Origin: CAIKMD01 sp035277525
Lineage (GTDB): Bacteria; Pseudomonadota; Alphaproteobacteria; ATCC43930; CGMCC-115725
Length of the DNA stretch: 11,817 nt
Direction of reading: 5' to 3'
Assembly (NCBI GenBank): GCA_035277525.1
Contig: DATEKH010000023.1
Coordinates: forward strand, 1 to 11,817
The position numbers and the translations under genes are program-made. This document shows positions 1 to 6,660 of the stretch, in pieces. The notes under the pieces were generated by a model. That model ran no database searches, was not told the origin of the DNA, and saw only the letters and a program-made list of their open reading frames with translations. Each line of letters opens with the position of its first letter. The first letter of the stretch is position 1.

Positions 1-636
1 ACGGTCTGGGGCATCGTCGTTTCAGGAAAGTTCGCCGTGCCGCTGGCGCAGACGATTTTGTTTCTCTTCGTCGGCTATGGCATCGGCTGCATCGCGGCGG
101 TCGGGCTCGGCATCCTGATGGGGTATTCGCGGGCGATCTACAATCTTTTCGAGCCATTGATCGAACTCTTGCGCCCGCTGCCCAAGGCGGCGTTGCTGCC
201 GGTGTTGATCCTGTTCCTCGGCCTTGGCGCAAAGATGGAGATCACGATCGTCGCGCTCGGTTGCTTTTTCCCGGTTCTCATCAACACGCTGCAAGGCGTG
301 CGCGCGGTTGAGCCGACGATGATCAACACGGCGCGCACCTTTGGCCACGGCACCTTCGCGATCTGGCGCCGCATCCTGGTGCCGGCGAGCGCGCCTTACA
401 TCCTGGCCGGTATGCGCATAAGCCTTGGCCTTGGCTTGATCCTCGTCGTGACCGCCGAGATGATCGCGGGCTCCGGCGGGCTGGGCGATGCGATCCTCAG
501 CGCGCAGCGGACCTTTCTCGTCAAGGAATCCTATGCCTGGTTGGTCGTTCTGGCGCTGCTCGGCCTGCTCCTCACCGCGCTGTTCAGCTGGCTCGAGCGG
601 AAGATCGCGTTCTGGAACGCGCCGAGTGTCGGATAA
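1..636 (+). CDS. ABC transporter permease, NitT/TauT (SsuC/TauC) type, 5'-truncated by window edge
   Basis: The reading frame is open from base 1, so the start lies upstream; 211 residues are visible, ending in TAA. The protein would be the inner-membrane channel of an ABC importer of the nitrate/sulfonate/taurine family, whose members move small organic anions and aromatic acids. Several hydrophobic segments are visible, for example ILFLFVGYGIGCIAAVGLGI early and WLVVLALLGLLLTALFSWLE at the end. The cytoplasmic EAA-type loop that docks the ATPase is recognisable around bases 330-420 (ARTFGHGTFAIWRRILVPAS), followed by AGMRISLGLGLILVVTAEM, typical of this permease family. The SDR gene starts 15 bases downstream, suggesting co-transcription. 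The ATPase is presumably upstream. A family-matched binding protein lies at 7690-8700 on the other strand and could be its partner, but that pairing is inferred. Confidence 0.9.
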   Translation, partial: TVWGIVVSGKFAVPLAQTILFLFVGYGIGCIAAVGLGILMGYSRAIYNLFEPLIELLRPLPKAALLPVLILFLGLGAKMEITIVALGCFFPVLINTLQGVRAVEPTMINTARTFGHGTFAIWRRILVPASAPYILAGMRISLGLGLILVVTAEMIAGSGGLGDAILSAQRTFLVKESYAWLVVLALLGLLLTALFSWLERKIAFWNAPSVG

Positions 637-651
637 TCGCATGAGGGCGGA

Positions 652-1395
652 ATGAGCACGATCGATCTTCGCGGACGAAGCGCAATCGTCACGGGCGCTG
701 CCCGCGGCATTGGCTATGCCTGCGCCGAGCGGCTTCTTGCCTCGGGCGCCGCGCTCAGCCTGTGGGATCAGGATGAAGCGGCTCTAGCCGCGGCTGCGGC
801 TCGTCTCGGCAAGCCTCACACTGTGGCCGTCGATATCACGGATGCGGATTCCGTCGCCGCGGCGGCCGAGACGTCGATCCGCGCGCTCGGCAAGGTCGAC
901 ATCCTCGTCAACAATGCCGGCATCACGGGCGCGAACAAAAGAACCTGGGAATTCGAGCCGGCCGAGTGGCGGCGCGTGATCGATGTCGATCTGACCGGTG
1001 CCTTTCTCTGCTGCCGCGCGCTCGTGCCAGGGATGATGGCGCGGAGCTACGGCCGGATCGTCAATATGGCGTCAGTCGCGGGCAAGGAGGGCAATCCCAA
1101 CGCGGCCGCTTATAGCGCCGCAAAGGCCGGCCTGATCGGACTGACGAAGTCCCTTGGCAAGGAGTTGGCGACCGAGGGGATCATGGTCAATTGCGTCACG
1201 CCCGCCGCCGCCGAGACCGATCTCTTCAAGCAGATGACCGCGGAACACATCGCCTATATGCGCTCCAAGATCCCGATGAATCGCTTCGTGCAGCCGGCGG
1301 AGATCGCGGCGCTGGTGGCGTGGCTCTGCTCGGAGGATTGCAGCTTCAGCACCGGCGGCGTCTTCGATATTTCCGGCGGCCGCGCGACTTATTGA
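652..1395 (+). CDS. Classical short-chain dehydrogenase/reductase (FabG-like), 247 aa
   Basis: A soluble NAD(P)-dependent oxidoreductase of classical SDR length. The cofactor motif TGAARGIG is at residues 14-21, NNAG at 87-90, catalytic Ser at 141 (NMASVAG), and the YSAAK motif gives Tyr154 and Lys158. An acidic residue, Asp39, ends the second beta strand (LSLWDQD), which in this family usually favours NAD over NADP. The Asn of the usual Asn-Ser-Tyr-Lys tetrad appears as Asp113 (DVDLTGAF), a substitution seen in some active SDRs. The ATG at 652 is preceded by a purine-rich GAGGGCGGA. The gene follows the permease by 15 bases and runs convergently into the Rieske oxygenase gene, whose stop is 21 bases away. 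In this setting it could oxidise a cis-dihydrodiol or an alcohol intermediate. The substrate is not readable from sequence; FabG-type 3-ketoacyl reductase is the default alternative. Confidence 0.92.
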   Translation: MSTIDLRGRSAIVTGAARGIGYACAERLLASGAALSLWDQDEAALAAAAARLGKPHTVAVDITDADSVAAAAETSIRALGKVDILVNNAGITGANKRTWEFEPAEWRRVIDVDLTGAFLCCRALVPGMMARSYGRIVNMASVAGKEGNPNAAAYSAAKAGLIGLTKSLGKELATEGIMVNCVTPAAAETDLFKQMTAEHIAYMRSKIPMNRFVQPAEIAALVAWLCSEDCSFSTGGVFDISGGRATY

Positions 1396-1416
1396 GCGAT
1401 CACGCGTAAGCCGCCG

Positions 1417-2685
1417 CTACCAGCGCGCGGCGCCCTCGACGGCGAAAGCGGCGCGCCAATCGGCGTCCGGCTTGAGGATTCCCTCATGCGGGCGGACGTC
1501 GCGGTGGCTTGCCGGATCGACGCCGGGCGGCGTCTCGCCGCGCTCGACCGCCGCGACGGCTTCGAGCAACAGCCGGCGCAGAAAAACGATCGCGCGATCG
1601 GAGGTGCCGAGATGCTCCTTGGTGCGATCGACGATCGGGCCCATGCCCTCCTGCACCGCCACATCCTGCGTGTTGATGCCGGGAATGCCGGTGAAGCTGG
1701 TAGTCTTTTGCAGCGCGCGATCGACCAGGTAATCGTTTGCGATATTCGCCTTTAGCCGGAACGTGCCGGGAATGTAGGCGTCGCGCCCGCGGCCGAAGCG
1801 CCGTTCATAGACATCGAAGCCTTCGGGATCGATCGGCGAATCCGCATCGTAGCCGCAGGTCCAATTGTAGACGCAGGTATGCTCGTCATCGACCGGTACC
1901 CAGATGTGCCCGTCATAGGCTGGGCGGTGGCGATTGGCGCCCACAACGGGCGAGCGGACATTGGGCCGCATTTGCTGGACCGGCATGATGTATTGGTAAT
2001 AGCGGATCCACACCTCGTCGCTCCCGACACGGCGCGTCCCGGTATAAGAATAGCCGTAAGGCGTCTCGAAGCATTCGATTTTCGGCGCGTTGTCGCGCGC
2101 GAAGAGATAGCCCTTGTCGCGGATATTGCTGTTGTGCAGGAAGCCGACATGCGCGGTGTCGAGACCGCCTTCGAGGCTCTGGAGGAAGCTGTTGTCCTGA
2201 AAATTCTTCGACACCCCGCGATGCGTCGCCGGCGCGCGCGTCCATTCGTAATCGGGCGCGGGCGGGCGCTTGTCTGCCGGCCCCATATAGGCCCACACGA
2301 TGCCGCCGCGCTCGACCGTGGGATAAGCCTTGATGCGCACGGTATTCTTCATCGGGCTCGTCATCGGCTCGCTTGGCAAGTCCACGCATGCGCCCTCGGC
2401 GTTGAATTTCCAGCCGTGATAGACGCAGCGAAGCCCGCATTCTTCGTTGCGGCCGAAGAACAAGGGTGCGCGGCGATGGGGACAATAGGCGTCGACCAGC
2501 CCCACAGCGCCGCTGGTGTCGCGAAAGGCAATGAGGTCTTCGCCGAGCAGCCTCACGCGGACCGGCGCCCCATCCGCCTCGACCTCGGTCGCAAGAAGAG
2601 CCGGATGCCAGTATCGGCGCAGCCAATTGCCCGCCGGCGTTCCAGGGCCGACGCGCACCAAACGTTCCTGATCTTCCGCACGCAT
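1417..2685 (-). CDS. Rieske non-heme iron oxygenase, alpha subunit, phthalate 4,5-dioxygenase-like
   Basis: A 422-residue terminal oxygenase that would hydroxylate or demethylate an aromatic-type substrate using O2 and electrons from a reductase. The N-terminal Rieske [2Fe-2S] motif is complete: Cys68-x-His70 (CPHRRAP) and Cys87-x2-His90 (CVYHGWKF). The mononuclear iron site is visible in EGGLDTAHVGFLH: bridging Asp176, ligands His179 and His184, with Asp341 (NTQDVAVQEG) as the likely third ligand. The opening RVGPGTPAGNWLRRYWHPAL and the late block IVDRTKEHLGTSDRAI are typical of the phthalate-dioxygenase group of single-subunit (alpha-only) oxygenases. The ATG at 2685 has GAGGAG 7 bases upstream. 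It is the last gene of the leftward operon with the VOC protein and amidohydrolase. No reductase or ferredoxin gene is in the window. Oxygenase identity is firm; the substrate is unknown, and phthalate itself is only one option. Confidence 0.95.
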   Translation of the reverse strand: MRAEDQERLVRVGPGTPAGNWLRRYWHPALLATEVEADGAPVRVRLLGEDLIAFRDTSGAVGLVDAYCPHRRAPLFFGRNEECGLRCVYHGWKFNAEGACVDLPSEPMTSPMKNTVRIKAYPTVERGGIVWAYMGPADKRPPAPDYEWTRAPATHRGVSKNFQDNSFLQSLEGGLDTAHVGFLHNSNIRDKGYLFARDNAPKIECFETPYGYSYTGTRRVGSDEVWIRYYQYIMPVQQMRPNVRSPVVGANRHRPAYDGHIWVPVDDEHTCVYNWTCGYDADSPIDPEGFDVYERRFGRGRDAYIPGTFRLKANIANDYLVDRALQKTTSFTGIPGINTQDVAVQEGMGPIVDRTKEHLGTSDRAIVFLRRLLLEAVAAVERGETPPGVDPASHRDVRPHEGILKPDADWRAAFAVEGAARW

Positions 2686-2719
2686 TATGCTTCTCCTCGC
2701 CCAACTGCGCGATCGGCGC

Positions 2720-2731
2720 TCAATCGATTGA
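2720..2731. promoter_or_regulatory. 12-base perfect palindrome upstream of the Rieske gene
   Basis: TCAATCGATTGA is a perfect palindrome centred about 40 bases upstream of the Rieske oxygenase ATG, inside the 105-base gap after the VOC gene. Its position and symmetry would suit a dimeric regulator or an internal promoter site giving separate control of the oxygenase. No convincing -10/-35 pair was found beside it, so the role is uncertain. Confidence 0.3.
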
Positions 2732-2742
2732 AATTGCGATGT

Positions 2743-2789
2743 GGCAACGCTCTTTCCAAGGCCATGGACACGGTCGTGCGAGCGTTGTC
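2743..2789 (-). other. Long inverted repeat (stem-loop) between VOC and Rieske genes
   Basis: CAACGCTC at 2745-2752 and GAGCGTTG at 2780-2787 are exact reverse complements. The pairing extends to about 10 bp with one G-U pair, around a 27-base loop that itself contains short complementary blocks (TCCA/TGGA). On the transcribed strand it begins immediately after the VOC stop codon. No T-run follows, so an ordinary intrinsic terminator is unlikely. An attenuator, an RNA-stabilising hairpin or a processing site that sets the ratio of upstream to downstream gene products are alternatives. Confidence 0.4.
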
Positions 2790-2790
2790 C

Positions 2791-3327
2791 TCACCATGTC
2801 TTCGAAAGCGGCTTCGCGATCGCCTCTTCGAGAGATTTGGCACGGCGCCATTGCGAGCGGGGGCGCACGCCGGATTTGCCGAGCTGGTCCATCTCGCAAT
2901 AGAGCTCGAACTGATTGCCGTCGGGATCGAGGAAGTTGAGCCCGTAATTCGAGCCGGCGCCTTTGCGGCCTTCGAACACGATCGGAACATTGTTGCGCTT
3001 CAAGTATTCGCGCGCCGCGAGCAGCGCCTCGACATTCTCGACCTCGAGCGCGAGATGCTGAAGCTTGGAAGCGGGCAACTCGCCCTTACGTTTCGCATCC
3101 GTCGCGATCAGCCCGATCCCGTGATGATCCGCGCCGTAATGTAGGAAGACGATGCCGAGCTCGTTGCGCTCCGTCACCTCGAAGCCCATCACCTCGGTCC
3201 AAAATTTGACCGAGCGCTCGATATCGGAAACCTCATAGACGAAATGGCCGATCTTCTTGACCTTGACCGGCGTCTTGCCTTGGGAGCCGGCTTGCGGGCT
3301 GGGCCCGCCGCGCTTATCGCCATCCAT
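2791..3327 (-). CDS. VOC-superfamily (glyoxalase/bleomycin resistance/extradiol dioxygenase fold) protein
   Basis: A 178-residue protein with two paired beta-alpha-beta-beta-beta modules. The three metal ligands expected of an extradiol-type site are in place: His28 (KIGHFVYEV), His91 (LQHLALEV) and Glu141 (DPDGNQFELYCE). Their spacing (63 and 50 residues) is close to that of ring-cleaving extradiol dioxygenases. The second-sphere His and Tyr of those enzymes (catechol 2,3-dioxygenase His246 and Tyr255) align by hand with Lys122 and Asn131, so ring cleavage by the standard mechanism is doubtful. A basic C-terminal tail of about 30 residues follows the fold. The ATG at 3327 has AAGGAG 6 bases upstream. 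It lies 18 bases after the amidohydrolase stop and 105 bases before the Rieske gene, in the same operon. It could be a dioxygenase variant, an isomerase, an epimerase or a lyase. Confidence 0.88.
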   Translation of the reverse strand: MDGDKRGGPSPQAGSQGKTPVKVKKIGHFVYEVSDIERSVKFWTEVMGFEVTERNELGIVFLHYGADHHGIGLIATDAKRKGELPASKLQHLALEVENVEALLAAREYLKRNNVPIVFEGRKGAGSNYGLNFLDPDGNQFELYCEMDQLGKSGVRPRSQWRRAKSLEEAIAKPLSKTW

Positions 3328-3345
3328 CTTGCTCTCCTTGAAATC

Positions 3346-4326
3346 CTATTCGGCCGCGGCCGGCACCCGGTCGCGCGAGCCGGCGCCGATCCGCTCGGCA
3401 AATCGCGGAACGAGCGCCAGCACATTCGTGAACAGCGCATCGCGCTGCGCCGGCGCCAGCTTTTCGTAGCCGCGGGTCGCGGCGAGATTGAGATCGCATA
3501 GCTCGGGGTCGGTGCAGGGGGCGCCGAAATCGGCGCCGTAGACGACATGATCCGGGGTTGTCACATCGAGGATCGGATCGAGCGAGTGGGCGGTCCCGGC
3601 GAGCGCAGTATCGTAATAGAAGCGCGCGAAGGCTGAATTCATCTCCGCCGCGGTGACGCCATGGGGATTGGCCACCCAGCCGCGCGCTCCATCGCCAAAA
3701 TTGGCGATGCGCCCGGCAAGCGAGGGCAGCGCGCCGCCGCCATGCGCGAGCAGCAGGTTGAAGCGCTTGTAGCGGCGGAACACCCCCGCATAGAGCATAT
3801 CGACCACGGTGCGCGCGGTATCGAAAGGCGCCTCGATCAGCGCACCCGTGCGCCCGAGGGCGAGATCGCCATAGCCGCGCGTGGTCGGATGGATGAAGAG
3901 CGTCGCGCCGAGCCTGTCGAGCTCGGCCCACACCGGCTCGAAGCGCGCATCACCGAGATAGACGCGGTCGAAATTGCTGAGCGCGGCGAAGCCGTCGGCG
4001 CCGAGCTCTTCGCTCGCGCGGCGAATCTCGGCGACGGCGCACGCCGGATCGGCGAGGGGCAGCATCGCCATGAGGCCGAAGCGCTTCGGATAGGCCCGCA
4101 CGAGCGTCGCGCCATAGGTGTTGGAGGCGATGATCGCGTCGGTCTTGGTGACTGGGCTGCAATTCGAGATCAGCTGCGCAGCAATCCCGGTGCGGTCCAT
4201 GTAATCGACGCTGGTTTCCGCCGCGAACACCCACGCGCCGCCGGCCTCGGTTCCGGGGCCGCCGCGCGCAAGCGCCGGACCCGGTGCCGCGAAGTGACCA
4301 TGCGCGTCAATCCAGCTCTCTGCCAT
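3346..4326 (-). CDS. Amidohydrolase-family metalloenzyme, ACMSD-like (probable non-oxidative decarboxylase)
   Basis: A 326-residue TIM-barrel protein of the amidohydrolase-2 group, which includes 2-amino-3-carboxymuconate semialdehyde decarboxylase, gamma-resorcylate and 6-methylsalicylate decarboxylases and some hydratases/hydrolases. Visible metal-site residues: His9 and His11 (WIDAHGHF), His146 (FIHPTTRGYGD), His195 (LLLAHGGGALP, the usual catalytic His) and Asp266 (VVYGADFGAPC). Their order and spacing resemble ACMSD. I chose the ATG at 4326 because GGAG sits 6 bases upstream. An upstream in-frame TTG at 4380 lies inside the proposed -35 box of the gene's own promoter. It is the first gene of the leftward operon followed by the VOC and Rieske genes. 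The likely role is removal of a ring or side-chain carboxylate, or hydration/hydrolysis of a ring-fission product; sequence alone does not decide. Confidence 0.9.
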   Translation of the reverse strand: MAESWIDAHGHFAAPGPALARGGPGTEAGGAWVFAAETSVDYMDRTGIAAQLISNCSPVTKTDAIIASNTYGATLVRAYPKRFGLMAMLPLADPACAVAEIRRASEELGADGFAALSNFDRVYLGDARFEPVWAELDRLGATLFIHPTTRGYGDLALGRTGALIEAPFDTARTVVDMLYAGVFRRYKRFNLLLAHGGGALPSLAGRIANFGDGARGWVANPHGVTAAEMNSAFARFYYDTALAGTAHSLDPILDVTTPDHVVYGADFGAPCTDPELCDLNLAATRGYEKLAPAQRDALFTNVLALVPRFAERIGAGSRDRVPAAAE

Positions 4327-4350
4327 AGGCTGCTCCGCCGTGCCGCTGCA

Positions 4351-4380
4351 ATCATATCGCAGGAGAAGATGGTGGTTCAA
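4351..4380 (-). promoter_or_regulatory. Predicted sigma-70 promoter for the amidohydrolase-VOC-Rieske operon
   Basis: On the minus strand, TTGAAC (4380-4375) is followed after 18 bases by TATGAT (4356-4351), five of six matches to the -10 consensus and four of six to the -35. Transcription would begin near 4344, giving a leader of about 18 bases before the ATG at 4326. Spacing and strength are reasonable, but this is an eye-fit in GC-rich DNA. Confidence 0.5.
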
Positions 4381-4403
4381 GAAAGCCGGCGGCGGCGTTA
4401 AGC

Positions 4404-4427
4404 TCGTTGGACAAAAACGTCGGACGG
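4404..4427. promoter_or_regulatory. Two tandem GntR/FadR-like operator candidates
   Basis: TCGTTGGACAA (4404-4414) fits the symmetric pattern TnGTnnnACnA that many FadR-type GntR regulators bind. ACGTCGGACGG (4417-4427) keeps the GTnnnAC core, with centres 13 bases apart. The second contains CGTCGGACG, which recurs in inverse orientation at 8855-8863 in the other divergent region. The sites lie 19-42 bases upstream of the binding-protein ATG at 4446 and about 24-52 bases upstream of the leftward -35 box, so one regulator could control both directions. Confidence 0.4.
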
Positions 4428-4445
4428 TTGCGGGGAGGTAAGACG

Positions 4446-5519
4446 ATGAAGCGTCGCGGGATATCGGCCGTTCTCGGCATTCTTGGTCTTGCCCTCATGG
4501 CGGCAATCCCCCGCGGGTCCGCATGGGCGCAGGAGGGGCCCTCCTTCGCGGGTGAGACCGTCACCATGACGATCGGCTTCGGCGCCGGCGGCTCGGTCGA
4601 TCTCTATGGGCGCACGCTTGGGCGCTATCTCGTCCGCCACCTGCCCGGACAGCCATCGCTGGTCGTCGTTAACCAGCTCGGCGCGGGAGGCGTGGTCGCG
4701 CTCAACAGCTGGATCGTCAAATCGAAGCCCAACGGGCTCTCGATCACGGTGGGCGCGGAATCGCAGGCCGATCCCGATGCGCTCTTGCGGACCCAGGCGA
4801 AATACGACACGCGGAGCTTCAACTACGTCGGCGGGCTTACCGCCTATAGCCAGGGACTCTTCGTCGCCAAGGACGCGGTCGCGCGGCTTTACGACAAGTC
4901 GAAAAAACCGGTTCTCATGGGGATCGTCGGCTCGACATTGCGCAGCGGCAATTACCAGGTGCTGTGGGGCGCGGCGGCGCTTGGCTGGAACGTGCGCTGG
5001 ATCCGCGGCTATCCCAGCACCTCGGAGCTGCGTCAGGCGCTGGAGCGCGGCGAGATCGAGATGTCGACCTTCGGCTCCAGCCGCGACATCAAGAACCTCC
5101 TCGACACCGGCAATTTCAAGGTTGTGATCCAGGGAGGCACGGTGAAGGACGGCAAGCGCGTGCCGCGCGCCGTGTTCGGCGACGCGCCGATTCTCGCCGA
5201 TCTCGTGAAAGGCAAGATCACCGATCCGCTCGAGAAGAAAGCGTTCGAGTACACCGAGAATGTCAGCCAGGTCGGCATGTGGCTCGCATTGCCACCCAAG
5301 ACTCCGGCGCCGATCGTTGCCGCCTATGTGAAGGCGTTCAACGAAACGCTCAAGGACCCGGAGTACCAGGCCGATTTCGCCAAGATCGATCCCGACTCGC
5401 TGGTCGCGAGCAAGTCCGATATCGAATCCCTGATCGCCAAGCTTGCGACGGTCTCGCCCCAGACCCTCGACTACGTCAAGCAGGAAATGAAACGGCAGAA
5501 CGTCGACAAGCGGGACTGA
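4446..5519 (+). CDS. Periplasmic solute-binding protein, Bug/TctC family (tripartite tricarboxylate transporter type)
   Basis: An exported binding protein of 357 residues, which would capture a carboxylated solute in the periplasm for a TctAB-type carrier or for sensing. The N-terminus is a typical Sec signal peptide (MKRRG, then a hydrophobic core) with a probable cut after AWA at residue 28. The Bug fingerprint follows: IGFGAGGSVDLYGRTLGRYL near residues 43-62 with Asp52, a common contact to the ligand carboxylate, then VVNQLGAGGVVALNSW. I chose the ATG at 4446 because GGGGAGGT lies 6 bases upstream and the signal peptide then begins at once; a TTG at 4407 would add residues and fall within a candidate operator. 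It is transcribed divergently from the amidohydrolase operon. No TctA or TctB membrane gene is present, so it appears as an orphan here. It ends 19 bases from the convergent bicupin gene. Confidence 0.9.
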   Translation: MKRRGISAVLGILGLALMAAIPRGSAWAQEGPSFAGETVTMTIGFGAGGSVDLYGRTLGRYLVRHLPGQPSLVVVNQLGAGGVVALNSWIVKSKPNGLSITVGAESQADPDALLRTQAKYDTRSFNYVGGLTAYSQGLFVAKDAVARLYDKSKKPVLMGIVGSTLRSGNYQVLWGAAALGWNVRWIRGYPSTSELRQALERGEIEMSTFGSSRDIKNLLDTGNFKVVIQGGTVKDGKRVPRAVFGDAPILADLVKGKITDPLEKKAFEYTENVSQVGMWLALPPKTPAPIVAAYVKAFNETLKDPEYQADFAKIDPDSLVASKSDIESLIAKLATVSPQTLDYVKQEMKRQNVDKRD

Positions 5520-5538
5520 AGCGGCGCCGCGCGCCCGG

Positions 5539-6654
5539 TCAGCGCGCCGGCTCCACCGCGGCGGGGAAGAAGCGGTCCATCCTCGCTTTCAGCCCATGCT
5601 TTTCCATCTCGGCGAGGAAGGTCGAATGGATTCGCGGATCCTGGTCGGCGTATTCGATCTGGTCGCCGCCCTCCTTGGTGCTGGTCGAGAAGGCGACCTT
5701 TTCGCCGAGTATCTCTTGCCGGCGCGCCAGCGTGAACGGGTAGCGCAGGCTGCCGAAACCGGTCGCGAGATATCGCGCGGGCGCCGCGCTGGTGGTGAAA
5801 TGCTGGTGAAATTGCTGGTTGGCGGGCGGGAAGACGACGCCGTGCTTCCAGTCGATACGCAGGAAGTCGCGCGCGCCCTCGTACCACATCAGCGAATAGC
5901 CGCTGCCGGCGACGCACATGACGTGATAGCCGGCAGCGTGACGATGCGCTTTCTTGTATGTCCCTGCCGGCATTTCGGAGACATGGGCGTGCATCGAGCT
6001 GTCAGACAGAAGAAAGATAAGGCAGCCGCCGCCGGCGCCGCGGTCCGAGAAGTCGGGCAACTCGATCGTGGCGAGATCCGGGACGAAGTTCGTTTCCCAG
6101 GTATCGTTGCCCTGGCGCAAGAGGGTGAGCACCCCTTCGCCCTCGAAATACTCTTTCTTGCCGATGCGGTCTTCGAACTCGAAGCTGTTCCCGAACACGA
6201 AGCGCTCATTGTGAAAGAGATTGAGCATCATCGGTAAATTGGTCGTGCTGACGAGCAGGGCGCGGCCGGCGCCGCTGCCGTTGAAGTGGCGATATTCCGC
6301 GTTGAGCGGAATGGCAAAGAGACTGCGCTCGCCCCATTCGAAGCTTCGTCGCTCGCCACTCGAGAGAACGAGCTGCGTGCTCCCTCTTCCCTCGAGGACA
6401 TAGACCACCTCCTCGAACAGATGGCGTTGCGGCGCCGTCGACTTTCCGGGGCGGAGCTCGCAGAGCAGCATGTTGCAGAAATCGCCGCGGCCATCGAGGT
6501 GCAGCGCCGCCGCCCGCGCGCCGAGACGCGGCCATTCGGCGGTCTCGACCGTGGTGCAATCGATCGCCAGGCCCTCGACAACGCGCAGCCCTTCCTTCTT
6601 GATCCATTCCTGGTAGGAATCGATCCCGTAGCGGGCCTTGTCGAATGCCACCAT
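5539..6654 (-). CDS. Two-domain cupin protein (bicupin), 371 aa
   Basis: A soluble protein with two cupin barrels. Domain 1 (about residues 55-140) has a degenerate metal motif, QRHLFEEVVYVLEGRG (Gln76, His78, Glu81/82), and His123. Domain 2 (about 215-305) is better preserved: His237 and His239 (AHRHAAGYH), His244 where cupins usually have Glu, and FHQHF giving His283/His285. A metal dioxygenase or isomerase role, as in gentisate dioxygenase-like bicupins, is possible, but no characterised member is recognised. The C-terminal block KEGGDQIEYADQDPRIH is shared with the second bicupin at the window end. The ATG at 6654 is 6 bases after the flavin monooxygenase stop, so the two are co-transcribed and probably translationally coupled; GGAG lies 11 bases upstream. 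It is the last gene of the leftward operon and converges on the Bug-type gene. Fold is secure; activity is unknown. Confidence 0.88.
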   Translation of the reverse strand: MVAFDKARYGIDSYQEWIKKEGLRVVEGLAIDCTTVETAEWPRLGARAAALHLDGRGDFCNMLLCELRPGKSTAPQRHLFEEVVYVLEGRGSTQLVLSSGERRSFEWGERSLFAIPLNAEYRHFNGSGAGRALLVSTTNLPMMLNLFHNERFVFGNSFEFEDRIGKKEYFEGEGVLTLLRQGNDTWETNFVPDLATIELPDFSDRGAGGGCLIFLLSDSSMHAHVSEMPAGTYKKAHRHAAGYHVMCVAGSGYSLMWYEGARDFLRIDWKHGVVFPPANQQFHQHFTTSAAPARYLATGFGSLRYPFTLARRQEILGEKVAFSTSTKEGGDQIEYADQDPRIHSTFLAEMEKHGLKARMDRFFPAAVEPAR

Positions 6655-6660
6655 CCTCTG

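Noticed and set aside
1879..3144. 421-codon open frame on the plus strand antisense to the Rieske and VOC genes
   Set aside because: It is a mirror of two well-supported minus-strand genes in GC-rich DNA. It spans their intergenic gap, has low-complexity Arg/Ala-rich translation and no recognisable domain or ribosome binding site.
4327..4380. N-terminal extension of the amidohydrolase from a TTG at 4380
   Set aside because: The TTG would lie inside a good -35 box, and the ATG at 4326 has a well-spaced Shine-Dalgarno directly before the HxH-bearing strand.
3661..4401. 246-codon plus-strand frame opposite the amidohydrolase gene
   Set aside because: The amidohydrolase frame has an intact catalytic motif set. 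This antisense frame is Arg/Ala/Glu-rich without motifs and runs across the divergent promoter region.
4407..4445. N-terminal extension of the Bug-type binding protein from a TTG at 4407
   Set aside because: It would bury the signal peptide behind 13 extra residues, and the ATG at 4446 has a strong GGGGAGGT site.
5521..5530. GCGGCGCCGC palindrome between the convergent binding-protein and bicupin genes, considered as a bidirectional terminator
   Set aside because: The gap is only 19 bases, there is no T-run on either strand, and such GC palindromes arise easily at this base composition.
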